From an uncultured Kushneria sp. (GTDB lineage Bacteria > Pseudomonadota > Gammaproteobacteria > Pseudomonadales > Halomonadaceae), in contig NZ_CANMFC010000001.1 in the NCBI RefSeq assembly GCF_947497025.1, positions 186,001 through 250,000 of the forward strand: a stretch of DNA of 64,000 nt, given 5' to 3'. Position numbers and translations under genes: made by a program. Positions 19,386 to 30,156 of the stretch are shown in pieces (the stretch's first letter is position 1; every line of letters starts with the position of its first letter). The notes under the pieces are model-generated. The model was not told the origin of the DNA and did not search any database. It was given only the letters and a program-made list of their open reading frames with translations.

Positions 19386-20117
19386 ATGTCAGTCAATATG
19401 CGTGACCTGCTCAAGGCAGGTGCCCACTTCGGTCACCAGACCCGTTACTGGAACCCGAAGATGAGCAAGTACATCTTCGGCGCTCGTAACAAGATTCACA
19501 TCATCAACCTCGAACATACGCTGCCGGCGCTGAATGAAGCCGTCTCCGTGGTTGAGCGTCTGTCTGCCAACAACAACAAGATCATGTTTGTTGGTACCAA
19601 GCGCGCTGCGGCCAAGATCATCGCCGAGGAAGCGACTCGCGTAGGCCAGCCCTTCGTGAACCATCGCTGGCTGGGCGGGATGCTGACGAACTTCAAGACC
19701 ATTCGTCAGTCCATCAAGCGCCTGCGCGAACTCGAAGCCATGCATGAAGACGGCACCTTCGAGAAGCTGACCAAGAAGGAAGTCCTGATGGCCACGCGCG
19801 AGCAGGAAAAGCTCGAGCGCTCCATTGGTGGTATCAAGGACATGGGCGGCCTGCCGGACGTCATGTTCGTGGTTGACGTCGATCACGAGCGTATCGCGAT
19901 CAACGAAGCCAACAAGCTGGGCATTCCGGTCATCGGCGTTGTGGATTCCAACTCTGATCCGGACGGTGTTGACTACATCATCCCCGGCAACGACGACTCC
20001 ATCCGTGCCATCCAGATCTACGTTCAGGCGATTGCCAATGCCTGTGCCAAGTCGAAGGAAGGCAGCGGCGACGAGTTTGTTGAAGTCGACGAAGCCGCTG
20101 AAGCAGCTTCCGAGTAA
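19386..20117 (+). CDS. rpsB: 30S ribosomal protein S2
   Basis: The 243-aa S2 protein of the small ribosomal subunit. It begins [26 protein letters not shown] and contains [26 protein letters not shown] and [19 protein letters not shown], all family signatures. It heads the rpsB-tsf unit, and an AGGAGAG site lies 6 bases before the ATG. In E. coli, S2 represses its own mRNA through the leader. Confidence 0.98.
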   Translation: MSVNMRDLLKAGAHFGHQTRYWNPKMSKYIFGARNKIHIINLEHTLPALNEAVSVVERLSANNNKIMFVGTKRAAAKIIAEEATRVGQPFVNHRWLGGMLTNFKTIRQSIKRLRELEAMHEDGTFEKLTKKEVLMATREQEKLERSIGGIKDMGGLPDVMFVVDVDHERIAINEANKLGIPVIGVVDSNSDPDGVDYIIPGNDDSIRAIQIYVQAIANACAKSKEGSGDEFVEVDEAAEAASE

Positions 20118-20170
20118 TGTCACCCGCATCGGCGCGAGTCTGCTGCCGGTGTCTGTGAATGACAGTGTAC

Positions 20171-20197
20171 AAAGGGGGCTTACGGGCCCCTTTTTTT
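20171..20197 (+). terminator. Attenuator-type intrinsic terminator between rpsB and tsf
   Basis: AAAGGGG (20171-20177) pairs with CCCCTTT (20187-20193) and is followed by an unbroken seven-T tract. Its place between rpsB and tsf suggests partial termination that sets the S2 to EF-Ts ratio. Confidence 0.7.
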
Positions 20198-20328
20198 GAG
20201 ACGGTAAACCGCGTCGACCGCAGTGTCCGACCCTTTGTCTCGAGACTGTCCTTTCGTAATGCTACCGATTTTTCTTCCTGTTCCGGTGTCTCCGGAACCG
20301 AATACATGATTCAACAGAGGTTCATGAC

Positions 20329-21198
20329 ATGGCAGCTATCAGCGCATCTCTGGTCAAGGAACTACGCGAGCGCACCGGGCTTGGCATGATGGAGTGCAAA
20401 AAGGCACTCTCTGAAGCCGATGGCAATATCGAAACCGCCATTGAAAACCTGCGCAAGAATGCAGGTCTGAAGTCCGCCAAGAAGGCCGGCCGTGTGGCCG
20501 CCGAAGGCGCCGTGCTGACCCGCGTCGCCGAGACTGGCACTACCGCCGTGATGCTCGAAGTCAACTCCGAGACCGACTTCGTATCGCGTGATGACAACTT
20601 CAAGAACTTTGCCAATGAAGTGGTCAACAAGGTGCTGGATACTCGCAGCGAGGACATCGCGGTCGTGATGGAAGGCGAGCTTGAAGATGCCCGCGCCCAG
20701 CTGGTTCAGAAAATCGGCGAAAACATCACGGTGCGTCGTGCAGCCGTCATCGATGCGCCCGAAGGCGGCAGCGTTGGCGCCTACGTGCACGGTGATCGTA
20801 TCGGTGCTGTTGTGGTGCTCAAGGGCGGCAATCAGGACGTCGCACGCGATATCGCCATGCACGTGGCTGCGATCAATCCGTCGGTTTCGCATCCCGAGAA
20901 CATGCCCCAGGCAGAGCTCGACAGCGAGAAGGCGATTATCCTTGCGCAGCCCGACATGGCAGGCAAGCCTGCCGAAATCGCCGAGAAAATGGTTCAGGGC
21001 CGTCTGAAGAAGTATCTTGCCGAGAACAGTCTGATCAATCAGCCTTTCGTCAAGGATCAGAATGTGACCGTGGCCGAATACGCCAAGCAGTCGGGCGCTG
21101 AAGTTGTTAGCTTTGTGCGCTTTGAAGTTGGCGAAGGCATCGAGAAGGAAGAAGTCGACTTCGCCAGGGAAGTCATGGAGCAGGCACGCCGCAGCTGA
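20329..21198 (+). CDS. tsf: Elongation factor Ts
   Basis: EF-Ts is the nucleotide exchange factor for EF-Tu. The 289-aa protein starts [27 protein letters not shown] and has [10 protein letters not shown]-type sequence ([17 protein letters not shown]), the conserved core that contacts EF-Tu. Length fits the family (E. coli 283). It lies downstream of rpsB behind a terminator-like hairpin. Confidence 0.98.
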   Translation: MAAISASLVKELRERTGLGMMECKKALSEADGNIETAIENLRKNAGLKSAKKAGRVAAEGAVLTRVAETGTTAVMLEVNSETDFVSRDDNFKNFANEVVNKVLDTRSEDIAVVMEGELEDARAQLVQKIGENITVRRAAVIDAPEGGSVGAYVHGDRIGAVVVLKGGNQDVARDIAMHVAAINPSVSHPENMPQAELDSEKAIILAQPDMAGKPAEIAEKMVQGRLKKYLAENSLINQPFVKDQNVTVAEYAKQSGAEVVSFVRFEVGEGIEKEEVDFAREVMEQARRS

Positions 21199-21250
21199 TC
21201 GGGCATGTCGCTTTTTGTCTGCGGCCGTTGTTATCGGTCGCAGGTGTTTT

Positions 21251-21276
21251 GAAGGCGTGCGTTCGCGCACGCCTTC
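21251..21276 (+). other. Stable tsf-pyrH intergenic hairpin with TTCG loop
   Basis: GAAGGCGTGCG (21251-21261) and CGCACGCCTTC (21266-21276) form a perfect 11-bp stem closed by TTCG. No T-tract follows, so it is more likely an mRNA-stabilising or Rho-related element than an intrinsic terminator. Confidence 0.6.
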
Positions 21277-21362
21277 GCGTATCTGCTCAGGCATGGCATC
21301 TTCTGCCATGACCGGCAATACACATCACGTTTTCTCCCCTCGGGCCATCAGGAGGATGTCAC

Positions 21363-22115
21363 ATGCCCCCAAATACTGAACGTAGCGCCAAGTACAAGCG
21401 TATTCTGCTCAAGCTCTCGGGTGAGGCGCTGACGGGCGAACAGGACTTCGGTATTGATCCAAAGGTACTGGATCGAATGGCGCTGGAAATCGGCCAACTG
21501 GTGGGCATTGGTGTCCAGGTGGGTATCGTGGTCGGCGGTGGTAACCTGTTTCGTGGCGCGGCGCTTCATGCCGCCGGCATGGACAGGGTCACCGGTGATC
21601 ACATGGGCATGCTGGCCACGGTCATGAATGCCCTGGCCATGCGTGATGCGCTGGAGCGCGCCAACATCCGCTCGCGCGTCATGTCTGCCATTCCCATGAG
21701 CGGTGTGGTCGAACACTATGATCGCCGCACGGCCATACGCTACCTGACCTCCGGTGATGTCGTGATTTTCTCGGCAGGCACCGGCAACCCCTTCTTCACC
21801 ACCGATAGTGCTGCCTGCCTGCGCGGTATCGAGATCGATGCCAACGTGGTCATCAAGGCCACGAAGGTTGATGGTGTCTACGACAAGGACCCCGTCAAGC
21901 ATCCCGATGCCGCCAAATATGATCGACTCAGCTACGATGATGTACTCGACCAGAAACTCGGCGTCATGGATTTGACCGCCATCTGTCTGGTACGTGACCA
22001 TGACATGCCGGTTCGCGTCTTCGACATGACGCGCCACGGCGCGTTGTTGAATCTTGTCATGGGTGGTCGTGAAGGCACTATCGTCGATAACGGCCCGGTG
22101 GAACAAAAAGGCTGA
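21363..22115 (+). CDS. pyrH: UMP kinase
   Basis: PyrH phosphorylates UMP to UDP; bacterial UMP kinase is hexameric and belongs to the amino-acid kinase family. The 250-aa product has [13 protein letters not shown] at the N-terminus, [10 protein letters not shown], and [16 protein letters not shown], which are the phosphate and UMP binding segments. CATCAGGAGGATGTC gives an AGGAGG site 6 bases before the ATG. It is followed 16 bases later by frr. Confidence 0.97.
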   Translation: MPPNTERSAKYKRILLKLSGEALTGEQDFGIDPKVLDRMALEIGQLVGIGVQVGIVVGGGNLFRGAALHAAGMDRVTGDHMGMLATVMNALAMRDALERANIRSRVMSAIPMSGVVEHYDRRTAIRYLTSGDVVIFSAGTGNPFFTTDSAACLRGIEIDANVVIKATKVDGVYDKDPVKHPDAAKYDRLSYDDVLDQKLGVMDLTAICLVRDHDMPVRVFDMTRHGALLNLVMGGREGTIVDNGPVEQKG

Positions 22116-22131
22116 GTAGAGGATTTATAAA

Positions 22132-22689
22132 GTGATCAACGAGATCCAGAAAGACGCCGAAAGCCGTATGCAGAAAAGTGTTGAATCGCTGCAGTCGGCC
22201 TTTGGCAAGATCCGCACCGGTCGTGCACACCCCAGTATTCTCGATGCCGTGCGTGTCGAGTATTACGGTGCTGAAATGCCGCTGTCTCAGGTGGCCAATG
22301 TCAACGTCGAAGATGCTCGGACACTGTCAGTGGTCCCCTGGGAACGAACCATGGTGCCCAAGGTGGAAAAGGCCATCATGACGGCGGATCTTGGTCTGAA
22401 CCCATCCACGGCAGGGACGGTCATTCGTGTGCCGATGCCCGCGCTGACGGAAGAAACCCGCAAGGGGTATACGAAGCAGGCACGGACTGAAGCCGAGCAT
22501 GCGCGTGTTGCCGTGCGCAATATTCGTCGTGACGCCAATGGTGATCTGAAATCCCTTCTCAAGCAGAAGGAGATTTCGGAAGATGAAGAGCGTCAGGGAC
22601 AGGACGGTATTCAGAAGCTGACCGATCGTTTTATTGCCGAGATCGACAAGTCGCTTGAGCAAAAGGAAAGCGATCTGATGCAGGTCTGA
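22132..22689 (+). CDS. frr: Ribosome recycling factor
   Basis: Frr splits the post-termination ribosome together with EF-G. The 185-aa length is exactly that of E. coli RRF. It starts at a GTG (22132, [17 protein letters not shown]) with AGAGGA upstream; [15 protein letters not shown] and [13 protein letters not shown] are family signatures. Confidence 0.97.
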   Translation: MINEIQKDAESRMQKSVESLQSAFGKIRTGRAHPSILDAVRVEYYGAEMPLSQVANVNVEDARTLSVVPWERTMVPKVEKAIMTADLGLNPSTAGTVIRVPMPALTEETRKGYTKQARTEAEHARVAVRNIRRDANGDLKSLLKQKEISEDEERQGQDGIQKLTDRFIAEIDKSLEQKESDLMQV

Positions 22690-22752
22690 GGTTCTGGCCC
22701 GAAACCATCCGATTCAGGGCACGGCGTGCTGCCGTGCCTGCAGTGAGAAGTC

Positions 22753-23496
22753 ATGACGCCTGACAAGTTTTCAAACATGCCCCGGCATGTGGCTATCATC
22801 ATGGACGGCAACAACCGCTGGGCCAAGTCTCGTGGGCTGTCTGGCGTGCGCGGTCACCATGCCGGAGTAGAGTCGGTCAGGGCCGTGATCAAGCGCGCGG
22901 CCGAACATCACCTTGAAGCCATTACCCTGTTTGCCTTTTCCAGTGAGAACTGGAAGCGTCCGGCGCAGGAGGTCAGTGCCCTGATGGAGCTTTTCATCAT
23001 GGCGCTCAAGCGTGAGGTCTCCCGACTGCATAAAAACGGTATCCGCCTATGCATCGTCGGTGACCGCTCGAAGCTATCTTCCTCCCTGAATCGTGCCATT
23101 GATCGAGCCGAGCATCTGACCCGCCATAACCAGGGACTGAAACTGATCGTGGCCGTCAACTATGGTGGTCGCTGGGATATCGCCAGTGCCGCACAGCGTC
23201 TCGCGCGCCAGGTTGAGGATGGTCAGTTGTCGGCCAATGACATTGACGAAGCGCTTTTTGAGCGTGAAATGTCAGCGACAGGGATCCCGGAAGTGGATCT
23301 TTGCATTCGTACCAGTGGCGAGCAGCGCATCAGTAACTTTATTCTCTGGCAAATGGCCTACGCAGAATTCTACTTTTCACCACTATACTGGCCTGACTTC
23401 GATGGCGATGCCTTCGATGAAGCATTGAGTGTTTATTCTGGTCGCAAGCGCCGTTTTGGCATGACCGACGAACAAATCGAGGTTCAGGGTGCTTAA
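22753..23496 (+). CDS. uppS: Undecaprenyl (C55) diphosphate synthase
   Basis: UppS condenses isopentenyl diphosphate onto FPP to make the C55 lipid carrier for peptidoglycan and O-antigen. The 247-aa protein carries HVAIIMDGNNRWAKSRG (catalytic Asp and phosphate site) and CIRTSGEQRISNFILWQ (second substrate site). Its 3' end overlaps the GTG start of cdsA by 8 bases, so the pair is translationally coupled. Confidence 0.96.
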   Translation: MTPDKFSNMPRHVAIIMDGNNRWAKSRGLSGVRGHHAGVESVRAVIKRAAEHHLEAITLFAFSSENWKRPAQEVSALMELFIMALKREVSRLHKNGIRLCIVGDRSKLSSSLNRAIDRAEHLTRHNQGLKLIVAVNYGGRWDIASAAQRLARQVEDGQLSANDIDEALFEREMSATGIPEVDLCIRTSGEQRISNFILWQMAYAEFYFSPLYWPDFDGDAFDEALSVYSGRKRRFGMTDEQIEVQGA

Positions 23497-24286
23497 GCAA
23501 CGGGTGTTGACAGCGCTGGCCATCGGGCCCGCGTCACTGATACTGCTGTTTGTACTGGGAGGCGGCTGGTTTGCCACGTTCGTGGGCCTACTGGTCGCCG
23601 CTTCTGCATGGGAGTGGTCCAATCTTTCCGGCGGCGAGAGCCTCAAGGATCGCGCCCTGTTTACAGTGACACTGATTGCTCTGATGGCGCTGGGCTGGTC
23701 CTCCGGTGCTGCCTTGCAGACCTGGCCACTGTGGATCGCGCTGGCCGGCTGGCTGCTCTGTCTCTACTGGGTCATCAGCTATCCCGACAATACTGACCAG
23801 TGGCGCAGCCGTGGGATGCGCTATGCCATGGGCCTATGGGCGTTACTACCCTGCTGGGTAGGTCTGCTTTTGTTGCGCGAATCACCGATATGGCTTCTGT
23901 ACGTGCTGTTTCTGGTCTGGGGCGCCGATATCGCGGCCTATTTTGCCGGCCGTGCCTATGGCAATCGGAAGCTGGCTCCCAGGGTCAGCCCTGGCAAGTC
24001 CTGGGCCGGTGTTTACGGCGCGCTGGGCGGCACAGCTGTTCTTGCGCTGATCATGGCACTCTTTCAGGGCATGGGTATTGGCCAGACGCTGGTACTGGTC
24101 ATCATCAGCGCCATTGTTACTGGTGCCTCGGTGCTGGGCGATCTCAATGAGAGCATGCTCAAGCGCTATCGTGGCATCAAGGACTCCGGCAATCTGTTGC
24201 CGGGACACGGCGGAGTGCTGGACAGAATCGACAGCCTGACCGCTGCCATTCCCATTTTTGCCCTGCTGGCACCCTGGATCGGTTAA
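23489..24286 (+). CDS. cdsA: Phosphatidate cytidylyltransferase
   Basis: CdsA makes CDP-diacylglycerol from phosphatidate and CTP, the branch point of phospholipid synthesis. The 265-aa integral membrane protein has about seven to eight hydrophobic helices and ends with the family signature SMLKRYRGIKDSGNLLPGHG followed by GVLDRIDS. A GTG start at 23489 overlaps uppS by 8 bases. Confidence 0.95.
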   Translation: MLKQRVLTALAIGPASLILLFVLGGGWFATFVGLLVAASAWEWSNLSGGESLKDRALFTVTLIALMALGWSSGAALQTWPLWIALAGWLLCLYWVISYPDNTDQWRSRGMRYAMGLWALLPCWVGLLLLRESPIWLLYVLFLVWGADIAAYFAGRAYGNRKLAPRVSPGKSWAGVYGALGGTAVLALIMALFQGMGIGQTLVLVIISAIVTGASVLGDLNESMLKRYRGIKDSGNLLPGHGGVLDRIDSLTAAIPIFALLAPWIG

Positions 24287-24394
24287 TCGTTGTCAGCATG
24301 CGGTTTTGTGGCCTGCAGCCGATGATCATGATTGAATCGGCTCGGGTCGCGCGTTTTGTGCCTCCCATCCGTTTCAGTTTTCAGGATCTCTTTC

Positions 24395-25585
24395 ATGCAG
24401 ACCGTCACCCTGCTGGGGGCTACCGGTTCCATCGGTACCAGTGCCCTTGATGTTATCGAACGCCATCCTGACCGTTATCGTCTGCACGCACTGACTGCCC
24501 ATTCGAGCGTTGAAAAATTGTTGGCGCTGTGTCTAAAACATCAGCCCGAGCATGCGGTGCTGGGCAGTGAGGAGGAGGCTGGTCAGCTTGGCGCAGCGCT
24601 GGAAGCACATCAGGTGGCCACCCGGGTCAGCTGGGGAGAGCGGGCGCTGTGTGAGGTGGCGGGTGCGGCAGAAGTGGTGGTTGCCGGCATTGTAGGCGCT
24701 GCCGGACTGATTCCGACGCTGGCCGCCGTTCGTGCCGGGCGGCGGGTTCTACTGGCCAACAAGGAAGCACTGGTCATGAGCGGTGCGCTGTTCATGCGCG
24801 AAGTGGCCCGCTCCGGCGCCACACTGCTGCCGCTGGATTCCGAACACAACGCCATTTTTCAGTGTCTGCCGCGGAAGCATCGCGGTGGGCTCGAGCGTCA
24901 CGGGATTACCCGATTGCTGTTGACGGCATCGGGCGGTCCCTTCCGCGATTACGACCGGGAGGCATTGGCCCATGTGACGCCCGATCAGGCCTGCGCGCAC
25001 CCCAACTGGTCCATGGGACGAAAGATTTCGGTCGATAGCGCCACGCTGATGAACAAGGGGCTTGAGCTGATCGAAGCCTGCTGGCTGTTCGATGCCACGC
25101 CGGACCAGATTGATGTGGTTGTTCATCCACAAAGCGTGATTCACTCCATGGCCGCTTACAGCGACGGCTCGGTATTGGCCCAGCTGGGCAATCCGGACAT
25201 GCGTACCCCCATCGCGCATGCGCTTGCCTGGCCCGAGCGTATTGATGCCGGTGTCAGACCGCTGGACCTCTTTGCCGTGGCACGCCTTGATTTTCAAACG
25301 CCTGACCTTGAAAGCTTCCCCTGCCTCAGACTGGCACGAGAAGCCATGATGGCAGGTGGCACGACGCCTGCCGTACTCAACGCCGCCAACGAGATTGCCG
25401 TGGATGCCTTTCTGACCGGCAGTATCGGCTTTACCGATATTCCTTTCGTGGTTGAAACCGTCATGGGACGTATCGAACGTCGCAGTGCCGATGAGCTTGA
25501 CGTGATCCTGGCGCAGGATCGTCTGGCGCGGCACGAGGCGCAGGTGGTTATTGATGAGCTGGCCATGACTGCTGCCGGAGGATAG
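24395..25585 (+). CDS. dxr: 1-deoxy-D-xylulose 5-phosphate reductoisomerase
   Basis: Dxr converts DXP to MEP with NADPH in the non-mevalonate isoprenoid pathway, supplying the precursors used by UppS. The 396-aa protein (E. coli 398) starts [20 protein letters not shown], the NADPH-binding loop; [26 protein letters not shown] (metal ligands) and [18 protein letters not shown] follow. The ATG at 24395 was chosen over an in-frame start 63 bases upstream because it places the GATGSIG loop correctly and has AGGATC before it. Confidence 0.96.
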   Translation: MQTVTLLGATGSIGTSALDVIERHPDRYRLHALTAHSSVEKLLALCLKHQPEHAVLGSEEEAGQLGAALEAHQVATRVSWGERALCEVAGAAEVVVAGIVGAAGLIPTLAAVRAGRRVLLANKEALVMSGALFMREVARSGATLLPLDSEHNAIFQCLPRKHRGGLERHGITRLLLTASGGPFRDYDREALAHVTPDQACAHPNWSMGRKISVDSATLMNKGLELIEACWLFDATPDQIDVVVHPQSVIHSMAAYSDGSVLAQLGNPDMRTPIAHALAWPERIDAGVRPLDLFAVARLDFQTPDLESFPCLRLAREAMMAGGTTPAVLNAANEIAVDAFLTGSIGFTDIPFVVETVMGRIERRSADELDVILAQDRLARHEAQVVIDELAMTAAGG

Positions 25586-25587
25586 CC

Positions 25588-26937
25588 ATGGGAATCCTGC
25601 AAAATATCATCGCGGTCATTGTCGTACTTGGACTATTGATCACGATTCATGAGTTCGGCCATTTCTGGGTGGCAAGGCGCTGTGGCATTCGTGTCCTGCG
25701 ATTTTCGGTGGGCTTTGGCAAGCCGCTGATCTCCCGAGTGGACCGTCACGGCACCGAGTTTGCCCTGGCGGCCATCCCGCTGGGCGGCTACGTCAAGATG
25801 CTGGATGAGCGCGAAGGGCCGGTAGCGTCTGATGAGCAGCATCTGGCCTTTAATCGTCAGCATGTGCTCAAGCGGATCGCTGTGGTGATCGCAGGGCCGC
25901 TGGCCAACTTTATTCTGGCCGTGGTGGCCTACTGGGTCATGTTCATGGCCGGTACCACGGCCATCGTGCCCATGGTCGGCGAGGTCGCGCCGGACTCACC
26001 AGCTGCGCACGGCGGGCTGCAAAACGGTCAGGAGATTGTCTCCGTTCAGGGTCGGCAGACGCCGGACTGGAACGGCGTCAACCTGGCGCTGGTGGCCGAA
26101 ATCGGTACCAGTGGCCATCTCGAGGTCTCCACAAAAGACAGGCAGGGACGCCTTGAAACGCATCAGCTACCGGTTGAGCGTTTCATGGCGCGTCAGGACC
26201 CGCCCGAGCCGTTGGGAACGCTCGGGTTTACACCCTGGCGCCCTGCAGTTGCTCCGGTCATTGGGCAGGTTCTTGACGACAGCCCGGCGGCGCAGGGCGG
26301 TCTTCAGCCGGGGGATCGCATCAGGTCGGTGGAGGGTCAGCCCATATCGACATGGGAGGATCTGGTGTCGCGCGTGCAGGCCGCCGCCGATACGCCGCTT
26401 GCAATGCGTATAGAGCGCGACGGTCGTGACATGGCGATCACGGTCACGCCCGAGGGGCGTGAGCAGGATGGCGCCACCACCGGGTTCATGGGGGCCGGCG
26501 TCGGCAGTGTCAGCTGGCCTGAGGAGTATCAACGCACCCTGTCCTGGGGGCCGCTGGGCGCCATGGGGCAGGCACTGTCGCGTACCGGGGAAATGACGTC
26601 CCTGACCGTTGGGTCCATCGGCAAGATGATCACGGGGCTGATTTCACCTTCCAACCTGTCCGGGCCAATTACGATCGCGCGGGTGGCAGGAGATTCGGCG
26701 CGGTCGGGTCTTGAAACCTTTATCAGTTTTCTGGCCTATCTCTCCATCAGCCTGGGGGTGTTGAACCTTTTGCCGGTGCCTGTACTGGATGGTGGGCATC
26801 TGGTGTATTACGTCATTGAGCTGGTGCGAGGTCGGCCGGTTTCTGAGCGCGTGCAGGCATTCGGACTTCGTATTGGCATGGCGCTGATCGCCTCGCTGAT
26901 GCTGATGGCCTTTTATTTTGACATCATGCGTCTTTGA
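25588..26937 (+). CDS. rseP: Site-2 intramembrane metalloprotease RseP
   Basis: RseP cleaves anti-sigma factor RseA in the inner membrane to release sigma E. The 449-aa protein has the zinc motif HEFGHF in the first helix, two periplasmic PDZ domains (about residues 120-200 and 210-295, each with a GLQ-G-I core) and the distal ligand motif PVLDGGHL. The start lies 2 bases after the dxr stop. Placing rseP just before bamA links envelope stress signalling with outer-membrane assembly. Confidence 0.96.
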   Translation: MGILQNIIAVIVVLGLLITIHEFGHFWVARRCGIRVLRFSVGFGKPLISRVDRHGTEFALAAIPLGGYVKMLDEREGPVASDEQHLAFNRQHVLKRIAVVIAGPLANFILAVVAYWVMFMAGTTAIVPMVGEVAPDSPAAHGGLQNGQEIVSVQGRQTPDWNGVNLALVAEIGTSGHLEVSTKDRQGRLETHQLPVERFMARQDPPEPLGTLGFTPWRPAVAPVIGQVLDDSPAAQGGLQPGDRIRSVEGQPISTWEDLVSRVQAAADTPLAMRIERDGRDMAITVTPEGREQDGATTGFMGAGVGSVSWPEEYQRTLSWGPLGAMGQALSRTGEMTSLTVGSIGKMITGLISPSNLSGPITIARVAGDSARSGLETFISFLAYLSISLGVLNLLPVPVLDGGHLVYYVIELVRGRPVSERVQAFGLRIGMALIASLMLMAFYFDIMRL

Positions 26938-27247
26938 TAGCTTCGATGGCTTTGAGCATGACAACCGGGGCCGTTGTCGCCGCGATTATTACAAATTCTG
27001 TACCGAGCCCATGACGTCCGCGCTTGTCAGGGTGGTGGGGTTGTGTATAAGGTGCCTGTTCCCGTCAGGGTGGTTGATGGTTACTGCTGGCGTCTCTGGA
27101 GTGTCATACTGGCCTTCCCGCTCGGAGCATCGATGTCGATAAGCGAAATGGTTTCCTTTTTGTTGGACCCTGTCAGGGCATTGGCATGAACCTTGAGCAA
27201 AAGCGGGCCCCGAGTGGGCGGAATTCTGTAACAAGCGAAATGACGGC
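26938..27247 (+). promoter_or_regulatory. rseP-bamA intergenic region with sigma-70-like promoter
   Basis: This 310-bp gap has no convincing gene. It holds a good sigma-70-type promoter: TTGTCA (27024-27029), 16-bp spacer, TATAAG (27046-27051), each hexamer one base from consensus. I looked for a sigma-E type site (GGAACTT with TCTGA), expected for bamA, and found only a poor GAACCTT near 27190 with wrong spacing. The leader would be about 190 nt. Confidence 0.5.
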
Positions 27248-29581
27248 ATGAAGATTAGAGCTACAGGTTGGGCGGTGTTGTTAATGGGCGCCTCCCAGGC
27301 GGCATTTGCCGTGTCCTTCGAGGTTTCCGATATTCGCGTGGAAGGGTTGCAGCGTGTTTCTGCGGGGACCGTGTTCAACGCGTTACCCATTTCCGCCCAT
27401 GATACGGTCAGTGATGAGTCGATCTCCAATGCCGGCAAGGCGCTGTTTCGTACCGGCCTTTTTGATGATGTGCAGCTGGGTCGGGATGGCGATGTTCTGG
27501 TGATCGATGTCGATGAACGTCCCTCTATTGCCAGCATCAATATCAAGGGCAACTCCAAGATTCCCGAGGATCAGCTCAAAAAGGGGCTGAGCGATGCAGG
27601 TCTGTCCGAAGGGCAGGTGCTTCAGCGCTCGACACTTGAAGAGATGCAGCGCGAGCTGGAGCGGGTTTACCAGGGGCAGGGGCGTTACAGCGCCCGCATT
27701 TCGACCTCGGTCCATGAGCTTGATCAAAACCGCGTGCAGGTTGATATCGATATCAACGAAGGCAACGTGGCGCGCATCAAGCAGATCAATATCGTGGGCA
27801 ACCAGGATTTTGACGATGACACCCTGCGGCAGCAGTTCGAGCTTGAAGACCGTCCGGGCTGGTTCCTTGGCTGGTTCTCGTCCGATCAGTACTCCCGCGA
27901 GCAGCTTCAGGGCGATCTCGATCGTCTGCGTTCCTGGTATCTTGACCGCGGCTACGTCAATTTCGCCATCGACTCGACCCAGGTCTCGATCAGCCCTGAC
28001 AAGTCCTCGATCTATGTCACGGTCAATATCGATGAGGGCAAGCGCTATCGCTTTGGCGATATCAACTTCGCCGGCAACATCGAAATGCCTGATGACAAGG
28101 CGCGTAGTCTGGTCCAGGCCAAAAGCGGCGAGATCTTTTCCCAGTCGGATCTGACCGCCTCTTCCGAGGCGCTTCGCAAGGCGCTGGGTGCCCAGGGCTT
28201 TGCCTTCGCCCGTATCGAGGCCGTGCCCAATATTCATGACAACGACGACCGGGTCGATGTGACCTTCAACGTTGAGCCAGGTCGTCGTGCCTATGTTCGC
28301 CGCGTCAACTTCCGCGGCAATACCACCACCGCCGATGAAGTGCTGCGTCGTGAAATGACCCAGCTTGAAGGCGCGCCGGCCTCTACCGATGCCATCAGCG
28401 ACTCTCAGGCACGCCTTGAGCGGCTGGGCTTTTTCCGTCAGGTCGAGGTCAATACCCAGCCGGTGGCCGATACGCCCGACCAGCTGGATGTCACCTACAA
28501 CGTCGAAGAGCAGCCCTCGGGCAGCATTTCGGCCAGTCTTGGTTTTGCCCAGTCCGAAGGCATCATTTACGGTGCCTCACTGTCCCAGCGCAACTTTCTG
28601 GGGACGGGCAATCGTGTGGATATAGGTGCGCAGACCAGCAAGTACTACCAGAACCTGCGGTTCAGCTATACCGATCCCTACTGGACGCTGGATGGCATCT
28701 CGCGCGGTTATAACCTCTATTATCGGTCTACCGATTATGAGGATTCCGATATTTCGACCTATTCCACCGACGCCTTTGGCGGTGGGGTGAATTTCGGTTA
28801 TCCCATCAGTGATTTGTCGCGCTTGAACTTCGGTGTCAATCTTGAAAGCCTGCATGTCGATGACTACGACGATTCCCCCTCGGAAATCGTTCAGTTTATC
28901 GACGACGAAGGCAAGGATTTCAATACCTACAGCCTGACCGCCGGCTGGACCCGTAATAACCTCAACCGTGGCATCCTGCCCACGGCGGGCAGCTATCAGA
29001 ATGCTTCCGTGGAAACGGCCGGTGGCGATGCCCAGTTCTACAAGCTGCGCTATCAGGGCCAGAAGCTTTTCCCGATCAAGACCGAGGAGTGGGCGCTCAA
29101 GTTCCGCTCGGAGCTTGGCTACGCCGACAGCTTTGGCGGCACCGATAACATGCCGTTTTACGAGAACTTCTATTCAGGTGGTCTGGGCTCCGTGCGCGGT
29201 TTCCGAAGCAATACGCTGGGTCAGCGCACCACAGAGCGCAATGATGGCGACGACGATACACTGGGCGGTAACATCTTGGTGGAAGGGTCCGCTGAGCTGA
29301 TCTTTCCGACGCCCTTTATAGAGGACCATCGCCAGGTTCAGACGTCCTTTTTCATTGATGCCGGTAACACCTTCCTGAGTGATTGCTACCCCGTCGAGTC
29401 GGGACGTACTTCCGAGTGCAGCTCCGGTATTGATCTGGGTGACCTTCGCTATAGCGCTGGCCTGGGGCTTTCCTGGCTGACGCCGGTGGGGCCGCTGACC
29501 TTCTCGGTAGCACGTCCCATCAATAAAAAGGATGACGACGATACCCAGTTCTTCCAGTTTTCGCTGGGCCAGACCTTCTGA
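27248..29581 (+). CDS. bamA: Outer membrane protein assembly factor BamA
   Basis: BamA is the beta-barrel core of the machine that folds proteins into the outer membrane. The 777-aa protein has a signal peptide (about residues 1-21, ending QAAFA), five POTRA domains (about 22-425; recurring GN motifs such as IKGNSKIPEDQL, IVGNQDFDDDTL and FRGNTTTADEVL), and a 16-strand barrel with the conserved loop-6 sequence VRGFRSNTLG. The last residue is Phe (SLGQTF), the usual barrel-insertion signal. It is followed by skp. Confidence 0.97.
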   Translation: MKIRATGWAVLLMGASQAAFAVSFEVSDIRVEGLQRVSAGTVFNALPISAHDTVSDESISNAGKALFRTGLFDDVQLGRDGDVLVIDVDERPSIASINIKGNSKIPEDQLKKGLSDAGLSEGQVLQRSTLEEMQRELERVYQGQGRYSARISTSVHELDQNRVQVDIDINEGNVARIKQINIVGNQDFDDDTLRQQFELEDRPGWFLGWFSSDQYSREQLQGDLDRLRSWYLDRGYVNFAIDSTQVSISPDKSSIYVTVNIDEGKRYRFGDINFAGNIEMPDDKARSLVQAKSGEIFSQSDLTASSEALRKALGAQGFAFARIEAVPNIHDNDDRVDVTFNVEPGRRAYVRRVNFRGNTTTADEVLRREMTQLEGAPASTDAISDSQARLERLGFFRQVEVNTQPVADTPDQLDVTYNVEEQPSGSISASLGFAQSEGIIYGASLSQRNFLGTGNRVDIGAQTSKYYQNLRFSYTDPYWTLDGISRGYNLYYRSTDYEDSDISTYSTDAFGGGVNFGYPISDLSRLNFGVNLESLHVDDYDDSPSEIVQFIDDEGKDFNTYSLTAGWTRNNLNRGILPTAGSYQNASVETAGGDAQFYKLRYQGQKLFPIKTEEWALKFRSELGYADSFGGTDNMPFYENFYSGGLGSVRGFRSNTLGQRTTERNDGDDDTLGGNILVEGSAELIFPTPFIEDHRQVQTSFFIDAGNTFLSDCYPVESGRTSECSSGIDLGDLRYSAGLGLSWLTPVGPLTFSVARPINKKDDDDTQFFQFSLGQTF

Positions 29582-29627
29582 TCATTGGCCATTGCGTTAC
29601 AATGATACGAATTTCAGGAGTTGAGTA

Positions 29628-30134
29628 ATGCGTAAGTGGATGCTGGCTCTGGCGGTGACCGGAGCGCTTGGAACGACGGTAGGGGCTGCACAGGCCAATG
29701 AAGTAGCGGTGCTTGACTGGCAGCAGGCGCTGCTGGAAACCGTTTCGGCGCAGCAGTCGATGAACCAGCTCAAGAATCAGTTGGGCAGTCAGCAGCAGCA
29801 GGTCAAGGCGCTGGGCGAGGAAGTTCAAAAGCTCCAGCAGCGTCTGCAAAGCAATGGTGACGTGATGTCCGACAGCGAGCGACAAAACGTCATGCAACAA
29901 CTGCGTCAGAAGGGCGGCCAGTTTCAGCAACAGCGTGGTCAGCTTGAACAGAAGCGGGCTCAGCAGGAGCAGGCCTTCCTGAAGCAGGCACGTCCCAAGC
30001 TCGATCGTGCCATCGAGCAGGTAGTCAAGCGTCACAACGTGGACGTGCTGGTTGATCGCAACAGCGTGATCTATGCAGGTGATACGCTGGATCTGACTCA
30101 GGAAGTGACCAAAACCTTCAACTCGCTCAACTGA
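29628..30134 (+). CDS. skp: Periplasmic chaperone Skp (OmpH family)
   Basis: Skp carries unfolded outer-membrane proteins through the periplasm to the Bam complex. The 168-aa product has a signal peptide (MRKWMLALAVTGALGTTVGA, cleavage near AQA-NE), then EVAVLDWQQAL and a long Gln-rich coiled coil (about residues 40-125) that would form the tentacles. CAGGAG precedes the ATG. It sits 46 bases after bamA, its functional partner. Confidence 0.93.
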   Translation: MRKWMLALAVTGALGTTVGAAQANEVAVLDWQQALLETVSAQQSMNQLKNQLGSQQQQVKALGEEVQKLQQRLQSNGDVMSDSERQNVMQQLRQKGGQFQQQRGQLEQKRAQQEQAFLKQARPKLDRAIEQVVKRHNVDVLVDRNSVIYAGDTLDLTQEVTKTFNSLN

Positions 30135-30156
30135 AGGCGCGCGTCGCTCCACCAAG

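Noticed and set aside
21251-21276. tsf-pyrH hairpin as an intrinsic terminator
   Set aside because: Perfect stem but no T-tract after it.
27185-27232. Sigma-E promoter for bamA
   Set aside because: The GAACCTT and TCTGT elements are about 30 bases apart instead of 16; the sigma-70-like site at 27024-27051 is better.
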